Made by a program: the position numbers and the translations under genes
Part shown: positions 48,170 to 56,665 of the stretch, in pieces
Layout: each line of letters starts with the position of its first letter
Position numbering within the stretch: position 1 is the first letter of the stretch
Assembly: GCA_963783175.1 (NCBI GenBank)
Contig: CAWANG010000003.1
Span: forward strand, 124,001-188,000
DNA: 64,000 nt
Reading direction: 5' to 3'
Source: Roseiarcus sp963783175
GTDB taxonomy: Bacteria; Pseudomonadota; Alphaproteobacteria; Rhizobiales; Beijerinckiaceae
The notes under the pieces: model-generated
The model's input: the letters and a program-made list of their open reading frames with translations, nothing else
Told to the model about the DNA's origin: nothing
Databases searched by the model: none

Positions 48170-49447
48170 ATGACTACGGTCGATGCTTTGCGTAGCGAAC
48201 CAACGCTGATCCCGCGCACGCTCGTCGCAGGCGCGATCGGTAATGTCTTGGAATGGTATGACTTCGCTGCGTACGGCTATTTTGCCAGCGTTTTTGGGCG
48301 AAACTTCTTTCCATCGACTAGCCACCTCGTCTCGCTGCTCTCAGCGTTCGGCGTATTTGCCTTAGCTTTTATGATGCGGCCGATAGGAAGCATCATCTTC
48401 GGCCATATCGGTGACCGTTATGGGCGCAAGCGCGCCCTGATGGTCTCGGTGAGCGCCATGGCGCTCTCGACGTTCGTCATCGGCCTGCTCCCGACCTATG
48501 CGCAAATCGGCAGTCTCGCGCCGCTGATCTTGATCCTGCTCCGCATGGTCCAGGGCGCATCGGTTGGCGGCGAGTATACCACGTCTATCATTTTCCTCGT
48601 TGAGCAGAGCGCGCCGAACCAACGCGGATTCGTCGGAAGCTGGGCCTACTTCTCTGCAATCGCCGGGATCTTGCTCGGCTCTATCGCCGGAGTGATCGTA
48701 ACGCGCCTTCTCGATCCGGCGGAGGTGGTTGCCTGGGGTTGGCGACTTCCGTTTCTTCCGGGCATTGCGCTCGGCGCGGTGGCCTACGTGATGCGCCGAC
48801 GGTTGCTTGAAGAGGATTACACACGTGTCCGTTTCGCTCGCTTGCCGTTAGTTGAGGCCTTCCAAACGAGTTGGCGCGACATTGTCCGCGGCTTTGTGAT
48901 CGTCCTTGCGTTCGGTGTCGCGTTCTATCTCATCTTTGTTTATCTCGCGACGTATTTTCAGCAGGTTGATAAGATCAGCGCGACGCGTGCGCTCACGATC
49001 AATAGTATCAGCATGTTATTTCTGCTTACTATCACTCCAATTGCCGGCAAGCTTGCCGACCGCTTCGGGCGCAGAACAATCATGGCAGCTGGTGTTGCTG
49101 GGTTCGTGGTGTTGTCCTGGCCGCTGTTCCTGCTGCTAGACCGGCCGGAATTCATGGCGATCCTGCTTGGCCAATGCGGCCTCGCGGCGTTGATCGCCGC
49201 CTATGGGGGCGCTCTTCCAGCAGCGTTGGTGGAAATGTATCCGCGCCGCATACGGTGCTCAGCGCTGTCCTTCACCTACAACGCATCCATAGGGCTTGCT
49301 GGCGGCACTGCGCCCTTGGTCGCGGTGTACCTCATGGGCGCAACGCACAGTCCGATCTCGCCGGCGATTTATCTTATGGCGGCATCAGCGATCTCGCTCA
49401 TCGGCGTACTGTCGATGACCGACCGAACTGGGAAACCCTTGCTCTGA
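48170..49447 (+). CDS. MFS transporter, metabolite:H+ symporter type
   Basis: 425 residues from ATG 48170. Twelve membrane segments with the MHS-family signature: AGAIGNVLEWYDFAAYGYFA, ALAFMMRPIGSIIFGHIGDRYGRKRAL, and GASVGGEYTTSIIFLVEQSA. The family includes the ProP, ShiA and KgtP transporters for organic acids, betaines or shikimate; the substrate is not readable. Stand-alone gene. Confidence 0.92.
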   Translation: MTTVDALRSEPTLIPRTLVAGAIGNVLEWYDFAAYGYFASVFGRNFFPSTSHLVSLLSAFGVFALAFMMRPIGSIIFGHIGDRYGRKRALMVSVSAMALSTFVIGLLPTYAQIGSLAPLILILLRMVQGASVGGEYTTSIIFLVEQSAPNQRGFVGSWAYFSAIAGILLGSIAGVIVTRLLDPAEVVAWGWRLPFLPGIALGAVAYVMRRRLLEEDYTRVRFARLPLVEAFQTSWRDIVRGFVIVLAFGVAFYLIFVYLATYFQQVDKISATRALTINSISMLFLLTITPIAGKLADRFGRRTIMAAGVAGFVVLSWPLFLLLDRPEFMAILLGQCGLAALIAAYGGALPAALVEMYPRRIRCSALSFTYNASIGLAGGTAPLVAVYLMGATHSPISPAIYLMAASAISLIGVLSMTDRTGKPLL

Positions 49448-49704
49448 GGCTTTCCTGTGGGCACGAGATGGCTGTGCTGCACACTGGGCGGCGCCGACTG
49501 CGGCCGGCGCAGAAGCGCGGCTCGGCCAGACTCGGCCGGAGTGTAGACTCCCCGCTCGACGGGGACGAACCACCCATAGACGTTGCCGCGCAAGATTTTA
49601 GGAGCGTCTGGTATGTCCGCCTTAAGGTCCCGGGACGTGGCGGGCCTTGCGCCAACGCGGCGGCGCAAGCGAGGGCGCGCTGGCGATAAGCCATCTCAGA
49701 CGCC

Positions 49705-49776
49705 AGCGCCGAAATCCTGGCCCAATACCAACCCACTGAATGCGCCGCATACCTCAAAGACGCCGGCTATGCGTAG
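49705..49776 (+). pseudogene. IS630-family transposase remnant
   Basis: 23 codons ending in TAG read SAEILAQYQPTECAAYLKDA then GYA, like the C-terminus of IS630-type transposases (TPEECRNYFRHAGY). No other part is left. The rest of 49448-49868 shows no gene. Confidence 0.4.
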
Positions 49777-49868
49777 ACCCAGAAGCACGACGCTCTAATA
49801 ACGCTGTCGGCTGAGATAAGGGGCGCTCGGTCGGCGGCAGCGGATTGGGCGCGGCTCGGTGGAGGCGA

Positions 49869-50951
49869 CTACATTTCACGAAAGGGGAGTTCAGCCGCTT
49901 CGCTGGCGGTTTGCGATCGAAAGTTCGAGAGCGCCACGCCGACGAGTCGAACGCCTTTCGGCGGCGGGAACACGGACCGGATCAGGTCCAAGGTGACCTG
50001 ATGCAGCTTCTCCCTCGTTTGGATCGTCATTTCCATCGATCGGCTGCGAGTGGATATCTGAAAGTCGGCCCATTTGATCTTCACCGCGACCGTCCGGCCA
50101 CGAGAGTTCGTTTTCTCGCACCAAGCCCAGACATCATTGGCCATCGCGATCACACCGGCCTCGATTTGAACGGGATCAGTCCGGTCCTCGGAGAAAGTCA
50201 TCTCCGATCCCAACGACTTTCGTTCTCGGTCAGGCTCGACAGGCCGTTCATCCCGGCCTCGCGCGATGTTGTAGTACCAACTCCCTGCCTTGCCGAAGTG
50301 CTGCTGCAGAAAGGAAAGGGGCTGCCGTCGCAAATCCGAGCCCGTCTCAATACCGAGCGCACGCATCCTCGCCTCGGTCTTTGGACCTACGCCGTGGAAC
50401 TTCGCCACTGGTAGGGCCGCAACAAAGGCTTCCGCTTGGTCGGGCATGATCGCGAACTGGCCGTTTGGTTTGCGATAGTCCGACGCGAGCTTGGCGAGGA
50501 ACTTGCTGCAGGAAATTCCAGCCGAGGCTGTGAGCTTCGTTTCATCGTAGATACGCGCCCTGATTTCCTTGGCGGTCTCCCACGCGGTCGGGATGCCTTT
50601 GAGATTGTCGGTTACGTCTAGATAGGCTTCATCGAGGGAGAGCGGTTCAACCAACGGAGTGTAGTTCTTGAGGATTGCATGAATCTGTTTGGAGACTTCG
50701 CGGTACACGTCGAACCTTGGCGGGACAAACACGAGTTCGGCGCACTTCCGAATCGCGACGGTTGACGGCATCGCCGAGCGAACTCCGAAACTTCGCGCCT
50801 CGTAGCTCGCCGCCGCAACGACGCCGCGTTTTGCCGGATAGCCAACCGCCACCGGCTTGCCCCTGAGAGCCGGTTCGTCGCGCTGTTCAACGGACGCATA
50901 AAACGCGTCCATGTCGATATGGATGATCTTGCGAATCCGCCCTTCGTCCAT
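49869..50951 (-). CDS. dinB: DNA polymerase IV (Y family)
   Basis: 360 residues. Translesion polymerase with the active-site motifs IIHIDMDAFYASVEQRD and VEPLSLDEAYLDVTD, GISCSKFLAKLASDYRKPNGQ, and helix-hairpin-helix HGVGPKTEARMRALG. The little-finger domain follows. It lacks the QLDLF-like clamp-binding tail in recognisable form. It is a full-length second-type dinB in an accessory region and might be SOS controlled; no LexA box was found. Confidence 0.95.
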   Translation of the reverse strand: MDEGRIRKIIHIDMDAFYASVEQRDEPALRGKPVAVGYPAKRGVVAAASYEARSFGVRSAMPSTVAIRKCAELVFVPPRFDVYREVSKQIHAILKNYTPLVEPLSLDEAYLDVTDNLKGIPTAWETAKEIRARIYDETKLTASAGISCSKFLAKLASDYRKPNGQFAIMPDQAEAFVAALPVAKFHGVGPKTEARMRALGIETGSDLRRQPLSFLQQHFGKAGSWYYNIARGRDERPVEPDRERKSLGSEMTFSEDRTDPVQIEAGVIAMANDVWAWCEKTNSRGRTVAVKIKWADFQISTRSRSMEMTIQTREKLHQVTLDLIRSVFPPPKGVRLVGVALSNFRSQTASEAAELPFREM

Positions 50952-51056
50952 CGGAAGATGTGGTACCTGACTACGAAGTCGACACCCTCAATCGAATCGG
51001 CTCAACGCGAGCTGCGACGATACAAGATCGATCCGTCAGAGGGAGGAGTGCAGGAC

Positions 51057-51236
51057 ATGCCGAAAAAGAAACCCACTGTACGCAAACCATGGACTAAAGA
51101 GGATCTGCGGCAACTCAAAGCCCATTCGAAAACGAGGACCCCTGTGGTCGATGTAGCGAAGGCGATGAAACGAACCGAGGCGGCGGTCCGGCAAAAGGCG
51201 AAAACCATCGGCGTCGGTCTTGGTCATCGCCGTTGA
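51057..51236 (+). CDS. Small SANT/Myb-like DNA-binding protein
   Basis: 59 residues, ATG with a strong GGGAGGAG upstream. The protein KPWTKEDLRQLKAHSKTRTP and VAKAMKRTEAAVRQKAKTIGV forms a Myb/SANT-type three-helix fold followed by a basic tail. Similar tiny proteins are frequent in Hyphomicrobiales; target unknown. It is divergent from dinB. Confidence 0.8.
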   Translation: MPKKKPTVRKPWTKEDLRQLKAHSKTRTPVVDVAKAMKRTEAAVRQKAKTIGVGLGHRR

Positions 51237-51449
51237 GACCTGTTCACGCGCATGGTCCGTCCGGTCTGGGTCACTCGGTACCCGTTTTTTCCACTCGGCA
51301 GACGGTCCGGTGTCGACGTAAAGCGGACATCGCAGACTGCGGCCTCGGAAGCGTCAGTTAGGCGTAAAACGGCCCCCGCGGGTGGTGGCCTTCGCGGGCG
51401 GGTTTGTCATTCGCTCGGGCCATGAGGCACCCAGGTCGGCGCTCCTATA

Positions 51450-53213
51450 TTACTCCTCCGGCAGACCCAGCTTGCGCAATCCTTCAAACACTGGGGGCAA
51501 ATTCGGCGTATGCGCGATCATCCATTTCACTGTGATTTTGGGATTGAGGCGGCGGGCCTCCGCCAAGGCGGACTGCGCCTCGTCCATTTTGCCTTCGAGC
51601 GCGTAAGCAGCAGCCAAATTCGAGTACGTGACGAAAGGGCGAAAACCAGAGTCGGCCGCGTTGCGGTATTCGTCGATAGCGGCGTCGAAATGCCCGAGGC
51701 ACAGTTCCGCATCGCCCAGTTGGACATGGAAGAGGCCGACTAACGGATCGCGTGGGCTCAACCTCATCGCTTGTTGCGCATCGGATTTCGCTTGTTCGAA
51801 CTGGCCGAGTGAAGATTTCGCGTTACTTCGCACTCCATAGAGCGCCGCACAATTCGGATTCATGGCGAGGCCGGCCTCGGCCGTGCGGAGAGACTCTTTT
51901 GCGCGGCGTGAAGCAAATAGGAAAGAGCCCTTCGCCCGATACGCCCGCATGTTTTCGGGAGCGAGCGCGATGGCCCGATCAGCCTGACCGATCACTTTGG
52001 CGTCGTAGTCGGTCTCGGGGTTGTTCCAGTAAAAATACTCGCGCATATAGCACTCTGCTTCGCCCGCCAAGGCGTCGGCGTCGTTCGGGTCGATCTTGCG
52101 TGCCTGTTCGAACAGGGCCAGCGCAGCATCATTTTTGTCCTTTATGTTGTTCGACAGTGCCTGCCAATACATAGCCACCCAACCCCGCATGGTTAGATCA
52201 ATCACATCGGGATTTTTGGAGTGCACACCTCTCTCTACCTCCGCTTTCAGCAGTTCGAACCCCAATGTATTGGCCAAGCGCGCCACGACTTGATCTTGCA
52301 ATTTGAACAGGTCGGCCACCTCTTCCTCGAAGCGTTCGGCCCAGAGATGAGCGCCCGACTGGGCGTCGATGAGCTGGGCGTTGACGCGCACACGGTTCTG
52401 ATCGCGCTGCACCGAGCCTTCGAGCAGATAGCGCACGCCGAGTTCCTTTCCTATCTCCCGGACGTCGACGGCCTTGCCCTTGAAGGTGAACGCCGTGTTT
52501 CGCGCGATCACAAAGCTGTTGCGAATGCGCGACAGGTCGGTGGTGAGGTTCTCGGTGACGCCATCGGCGAAATAGTCCTGGCCCGGATCGCTGGAGAGGT
52601 TTTTGAACGGTAGGACGACAATCGAGAGGCGCGGCGCCCCTGTTCTTTGCGACGCCGGGGCCGGCGGCGTGGGTTTTGCCTGCGACGGTTTGCCGACTTC
52701 GAGCGAATACACCCTGACCGGATCCGCAATGTTCTTGAGTTGGATCGGGCCGAGATCGGCGACCGCCAAATCAAGTCGCCCCTTCACCTGGCGGTAGGCG
52801 TCCTCGGAGAGACAGATTGCTCCCGGCTCGCAAATACCCTCCAATCGCGCGGCGATATTGACGCCGTCACCCATCAGATCGCCGTCGGTCTCTTCAACAA
52901 CGTCACCGAGATGAACTCCGACGCGGAACTCGATTCGGCGCTCGGGCGGAAGGCCTGCATTGCGCTCGATAAGGCCGTTCTGTACCTCGATCGCGCAGCG
53001 CACCGCGTTGACGACGCTGCGAAATTCGATGAGACTTCCGTCCCCAGTGCGCTTGACCACGCGACCATGATGCACGGCGATGGTCGGATCGATCAGGTCG
53101 CTGCGCAGCGCGCGAAGTCTGGCGAGCGTGCGATCCTCGTCCGCGCCGGCGAGCCGGCTGTAGCCGACCACGTCCGCGACCAAGATCGCCGCGATCTTTC
53201 GGGTCTCGCTCAT
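51450..53213 (-). CDS. Class III adenylate/guanylate cyclase with TPR repeats
   Basis: 587 residues from ATG 53213. N-terminal cyclase domain (1-170): KIAAILVADVVGYSRLAGADEDRTL, RVVKRTGDGSLIEF and GDGVNIAARLEGICEPG, metal-binding Asp residues present. A TolB-like segment (RLSIVVLPFKNLSSDPGQDYFADGVTENL) links to TPR repeats (about 390-580). This rhizobial/methylobacterial cyclase type is common as many paralogues. Role of the TPR part: protein docking, inferred. Confidence 0.93.
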   Translation of the reverse strand: MSETRKIAAILVADVVGYSRLAGADEDRTLARLRALRSDLIDPTIAVHHGRVVKRTGDGSLIEFRSVVNAVRCAIEVQNGLIERNAGLPPERRIEFRVGVHLGDVVEETDGDLMGDGVNIAARLEGICEPGAICLSEDAYRQVKGRLDLAVADLGPIQLKNIADPVRVYSLEVGKPSQAKPTPPAPASQRTGAPRLSIVVLPFKNLSSDPGQDYFADGVTENLTTDLSRIRNSFVIARNTAFTFKGKAVDVREIGKELGVRYLLEGSVQRDQNRVRVNAQLIDAQSGAHLWAERFEEEVADLFKLQDQVVARLANTLGFELLKAEVERGVHSKNPDVIDLTMRGWVAMYWQALSNNIKDKNDAALALFEQARKIDPNDADALAGEAECYMREYFYWNNPETDYDAKVIGQADRAIALAPENMRAYRAKGSFLFASRRAKESLRTAEAGLAMNPNCAALYGVRSNAKSSLGQFEQAKSDAQQAMRLSPRDPLVGLFHVQLGDAELCLGHFDAAIDEYRNAADSGFRPFVTYSNLAAAYALEGKMDEAQSALAEARRLNPKITVKWMIAHTPNLPPVFEGLRKLGLPEE

Positions 53214-53362
53214 GGCGCGCCCTCCGGGCCTCTTGCGGCATAGCATACAACGCCGTTCAGAGCCGCTGTTTATATGTTGAGAGCGAGCCAATGGAGGCTA
53301 TCCGAGCCGATACTCGTAGGGCGGGTTTGGGGTCGAATTCACCTTCGTCGCGCAGTCGGGCA

Positions 53363-53427
53363 ATGACCGCTATTTTGCGCATTTGAGACGTTTGAAGTGG
53401 TGTCTCGAATCGACGTTAAGCGGTCAT
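53363..53427. repeat. Intact palindromic repeat unit
   Basis: 65 bases bounded by ATGACCGCT and its exact reverse complement AGCGGTCAT, with an inner TTTTGCGCATTTGAG and ATCGACGTTA. Partial copies occur at about 36314, 39374, 44338, 45805, 47659 and 51309, and around MITE copies 1-3. It lies just left of the second IS3. Confidence 0.7.
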
Positions 53428-53634
53428 ATAGTGATGCACCAAATTAGGGCGCGTACTGACCTGCCACTGAGCTTTCATCCAAAGGCGATTAGAGCCTCGG
53501 CGGGTTTTACGCCGTGGGGCGCGGGTGGAGCAACATGCGATCGGCGGAGCTGATGATGTGGACGGCCCCAGCCTGGGCGTTCAGGCTCTGCGGCCGGAGG
53601 TCGATTCGACCGGCATCGCGAAAGGCTCCTCATC

Positions 53635-54669
53635 ATGCGCCAGATCGTCCGCATCGGATTGGATATCGCCAAGCGTTGGTTTCAGGTTCGCGCCGTGGAC
53701 GAAGCTGAAAGAGAGGTCTTCAACCGCAAGCTCCCGCGCGACAAGGTCCTGGGCTTTCTCGGCTCGCTGCCGCCTTGCGAAGTCGCTTTGGAAGCCTGCT
53801 CGTCGTCGCATTATTGGGGCCGCGAGATCGGACGGCTGTGCCATCGCGTGCGACTGATCTCGCCGAATTACGTGAAGCCCTTCGTCAAGCGCGGCAAGTC
53901 CGACGCCCACGACGCGCGCGCCATTTGCGAGGCGGCGTCTCGGCCAGACATGCGGTTCGTTCCGGTCAAGACAGAAGAGCAGCAGGCAGCGTTGATGCAG
54001 CACACGTCGCGGCAATTGTTGATCGATCAGCGCACGGCGGTCGCAAACTCGCTGCGCAGCCAGTTCGCCGAATTCGGCGTTATCGGGAAACGGGGAGTCG
54101 AGAACCTCGCTGACCTCGTGCGTCGCCTTGACGAGAACGATCCGGACATCGCGGATATTCCTCAGTCGGCTCTCGCGGTCATGAGGGTCATCGCCGACCA
54201 TCTCTGCGCGCTTGAGGCGCATCTTGCGCTCATCGACGAGCAGATCGAAGCCCAGCGGCGGTCGAGCGCCGCGGCGCAAGCCCTCGAGACGATCCCCGGT
54301 ATTGGCGCCTTGATCAGCGCGGCGCTCGTCGCCCACGCGCCGGATCCATCGGCGTTTCGTTCCGGCCGTGACTTTGCGGCCTGGCTCGGCCTCGTTCCTC
54401 GACAGAACTCGAGCGGCGGAAAGGACAGGCTCGGCAGGATTACAAAACAGGGCAATCCTTATCTGAGGCGACTGCTCGTGCTCGGGGCAACCGCGAGCCT
54501 TCGGTGGCTGCACAAACGCTCCGACCCGCTTGCCGTCTGGACGCGCCAGCTTCTCCAGCGTCGACCGGCTCGGCTCGTCACTGTGGCGCTCGCCAACAAG
54601 TTGGCGCGCATCGCCTGGGCGATGACGACCGGCGAACTGTACCGGCGCGAGGCGCCGTCCATCGGTTGA
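53635..54669 (+). CDS. IS110-family transposase (DEDD/serine recombinase)
   Basis: 344 residues. N-terminal RuvC-like DEDD domain: IGLDIAKRWFQVRAVDE, VALEACSSSHYWGRE and GKSDAHDARAICEAA. C-terminal Tnp domain with ETIPGIGALISAALVA and the serine region GLVPRQNSSGGKDRLGRITKQGNPYLRRLLVLGA. It appears intact. The protein uses a guide RNA to choose both donor and target sites. Confidence 0.95.
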   Translation: MRQIVRIGLDIAKRWFQVRAVDEAEREVFNRKLPRDKVLGFLGSLPPCEVALEACSSSHYWGREIGRLCHRVRLISPNYVKPFVKRGKSDAHDARAICEAASRPDMRFVPVKTEEQQAALMQHTSRQLLIDQRTAVANSLRSQFAEFGVIGKRGVENLADLVRRLDENDPDIADIPQSALAVMRVIADHLCALEAHLALIDEQIEAQRRSSAAAQALETIPGIGALISAALVAHAPDPSAFRSGRDFAAWLGLVPRQNSSGGKDRLGRITKQGNPYLRRLLVLGATASLRWLHKRSDPLAVWTRQLLQRRPARLVTVALANKLARIAWAMTTGELYRREAPSIG

Positions 54670-54923
54670 TCAAGGCATCCCGCCGCAAACGGCGCCGGAG
54701 TTTGGCAAGCGCGCAATGAGGTGATGGACTCCCGGCGAACCGCCGACCCGGACATTCCGTACCCCGACCAGCGCTTCGAGCGCGCGGAGCTGATGAGAAG
54801 CCGGACGAAGCGGATAGCATCATGGCCAGCGGGCTTCGGCCTCGCATCGACAGGCCGGACATATGACCGCAATCGCCAAAGAGACGTCGCCGAAGAAAGA
54901 GCTTGCCAAGGGGCCGTCCACAT
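54670..54923 (+). ncRNA. Candidate bridge/seekRNA of the IS110 element
   Basis: Non-coding 3' region of the element. ACCCCGACCA at 54761-54770 is the exact reverse complement of the right flank (TGGTCGGGGT, 54925-54934). GCGGAGCTGATGA at 54784-54796 equals the left flank through the first element base (53544-53556). Between them GCGCTTCGAGCGC (54771-54783) forms a hairpin. Put end to end, the guides spell the target with no gap. This is the known target-loop layout of IS110-family guide RNAs. RNA ends and the donor loop are not resolved; a GGACATATGACC at 54857 may relate to the element junction. Confidence 0.8.
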
Positions 54924-55767
54924 ATGGTCGGGGTTGCGCAGACGATCGCGTGTTGCGGAGAGATTGGCGGCATAGGCCACCGGTGTGAGATAGCCCAGCG
55001 CCGAGTGCGGCCGTCGCTGGTTGTAATCGTCGACCCAGTTCCTGATCTTGGTCCGGGCATGATCGAGGCCGAGGAACAGGCTCTCGTTGAGAAGCTCGTC
55101 GCGCATGCGCCCGTTGAAACTCTCGCAGAAGCCATTCTGCATCGGCTTTCCTGGCGCAATGAAATGCCAGACGACCCTGTTGTCTTGCGCCCAGGCGAAC
55201 ATCGCGTTCGAGGTGAACTCGGTCCCATTGTCCGAGACGTCATGCCGGGCTTGCCGCGCCGTTTGATCAACGCCGTCAGTTCCCGCGCCACGCGCCGGCC
55301 TGAGATCGAGGTGTCAGGGATCGCCGCCAGGCACTCCCGCGTCACGTCATCGACGATGTTCAGGATGCGGAGCCGCCGGCCGCAGGCAAGCTGGTCATGG
55401 ACGAAATCCACCGACCAGCGAGCGTTCGGCTTGGATACGATCAGGATCGGCGCCCGCGACCCCACGGCGCGCCTCCGAGCCCGTCGCTTGCGCACCGTGA
55501 GGCCTTCTTCGCGATAAAGCCGGTAGATGCGGTTGATGCCCGAGGGCTCGCCCTCCTGCCGCAGCAGGACGGACAGCCGACGATATCCGAAACGCTTCCT
55601 CTCGTTGGCGAGATCGCGCAATTGCGTCCGAAGCTCCGTGTCTGGCGGCCGGCATGAGCGGTAACGGACCATCTTGCGGTCAGCGCTGACGATCGAGCAG
55701 GCCCGCCGTTCCGACAGGCCCATCGTGGCCCGAAGATGCGCGACGCCTTCGCGCTTGACGGCGGGCC

Positions 55768-56034
55768 CTACCATTTTTTTGACAGAAGCTCGCGAAGCGC
55801 GGCGGCATCCAACATCTGCTCGGCCAAAAGCTTCTTCAATTTGGCGTTCTCGTCCTCGAGCTGCTTCAGCCGTTTGGCCTCGGGGACATCCATGCCGCCG
55901 TACTTGCCCTTCCAGTTGTATAGCGTCGCTTCCGAGACGCCGTGCTTGCGCGCCAGATCCGCCGCCTTCGCCCCGGCCTCGTGCTCCTTCAGCACCCCGA
56001 TGATCTGTTCTTCCGTGAACCGTGCTCGCTTCAT
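55768..56034 (-). CDS. IS3 transposase OrfA of copy 2
   Basis: 88 residues from the ATG giving MKRARFTEEQIIGVLKEHEA; an earlier ATG at 56049 is also possible. HTH (LARKHGVSEATLYNWKGKYGG) then a coiled coil (LKQLEDENAKLKKLLAEQMLD). Its end overlaps an A7 run at 55780-55774 that also forms the orfB ATG, a probable frameshift site. Confidence 0.9.
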   Translation of the reverse strand: MKRARFTEEQIIGVLKEHEAGAKAADLARKHGVSEATLYNWKGKYGGMDVPEAKRLKQLEDENAKLKKLLAEQMLDAAALRELLSKKW

Positions 56035-56098
56035 CTGTCCGTCCTTCAAGAAGGCCGGACTCTAAATCCCCGTGGAGGAAAATCTCAGTGGCAGGTCA

Positions 56099-56665
56099 AC
56101 CCTAATGCCGATGACCGTCCGCCACGATCACGCTGGCGTCGACCGCGAAGACCTCGGTGGACCGACCACCTTGCACAAGAGCCGGAAAAGGCCTTCCTCG
56201 CCCCGGCTGACCGTCGGCAAGGCCGGGGATCTCCATCGGGTCGAGATCGACGTAGGGAGGATCCGGGTCGGTCGCGAGGTGCGCCCGACGCTCGCTATTG
56301 TCTATTGAGCCGATACTCAGGGGCGCGACCGCGTCGGGAAAATTTGCACGATAGAATTTGTCGGCGCGAGAAGTTCAAATAACCCCTCACGCCGCAAAAA
56401 GATATATTAACGATGCGCACAAGCGCGACAATCTGGGAAAGCTCGCGCATCTGCGCCGTCGCCGTCGATAGCCAACCCCAGCGCAGTCACAACGGGGTCA
56501 ACTTCGTGTTCAGCGAGCTCATAGCAGCCATTGGAGAGGTCGCCATCCTGGCCGGCCTGACCCAGATTGTATCGGTGGGCCGAAAAGTAAAGGACCAGTG
56601 CTTGACATAACTGCGAAAAGCTTTCGTATAACGGTTGCGGATTGTCTAACCGTTGGGGGAGCATC
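56099..56665. other. Gene-free stretch after IS3 copy 2
   Basis: No reliable gene. A 65-codon frame at 56413-56610 on the plus strand has some protein-like composition (GVNFVFSELIAAIGEVAILAG) but no ribosome site and overlaps a competing frame on the other strand, so it is not called. Confidence 0.4.

Larger units (their letters stand above)
53556..54923 (+). mobile_element. IS110-family (IS1111-like) element nested in IS3
   Basis: 1368 bases bounded by perfect 14-base inverted repeats: ATGTGGACGGCCCC at 53556-53569 and its reverse complement at 54910-54923. It has a short 5' non-coding part (79 bases) and a long 3' one (254 bases), the layout of the IS1111 branch, whose guide RNA lies downstream of the transposase. 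Edges are ambiguous by up to three bases because ATG precedes one end and follows the other. No longer duplication is present, as expected for this family. Confidence 0.85.
53475..55774 (-). pseudogene. IS3 orfB split by IS110 insertion and frameshifted
   Basis: OrfB begins MVGPAVKREGVAHLRATMGL. It is read to GKPGM, then a missing base near 55239 shifts it to VSDNGTEFTSNAMFAWAQDN, GFCESFNGRMRDELLNE and RRPHSALGYLTPVAYAANLS, the DDE integrase core. At RNPDH it runs into the IS110 end at 54923; the true C-terminus QLRRSHVAPPAPHGVKPAEA with stop lies on the other side at 53475-53552. Thus the gene is broken twice. Confidence 0.88.
53457..56098 (-). mobile_element. IS3-family insertion sequence, copy 2, carrying a nested IS110 element
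   Basis: Ends are TGACCTGCCACTGAG at 53457-53471 and its reverse complement at 56084-56098. Without the nested element the length is about 1.27 kb, normal for IS3. It encodes orfA and orfB on the minus strand. orfB is interrupted near its end by an IS110-family element (53556-54923) and is also frameshifted near 55239. It is unrelated in sequence to the IS3 at 28075. Confidence 0.9.

Noticed and set aside
56413..56610. Small plus-strand gene before the Hint gene
   Set aside because: No ribosome site, a competing opposite frame and no recognised family.
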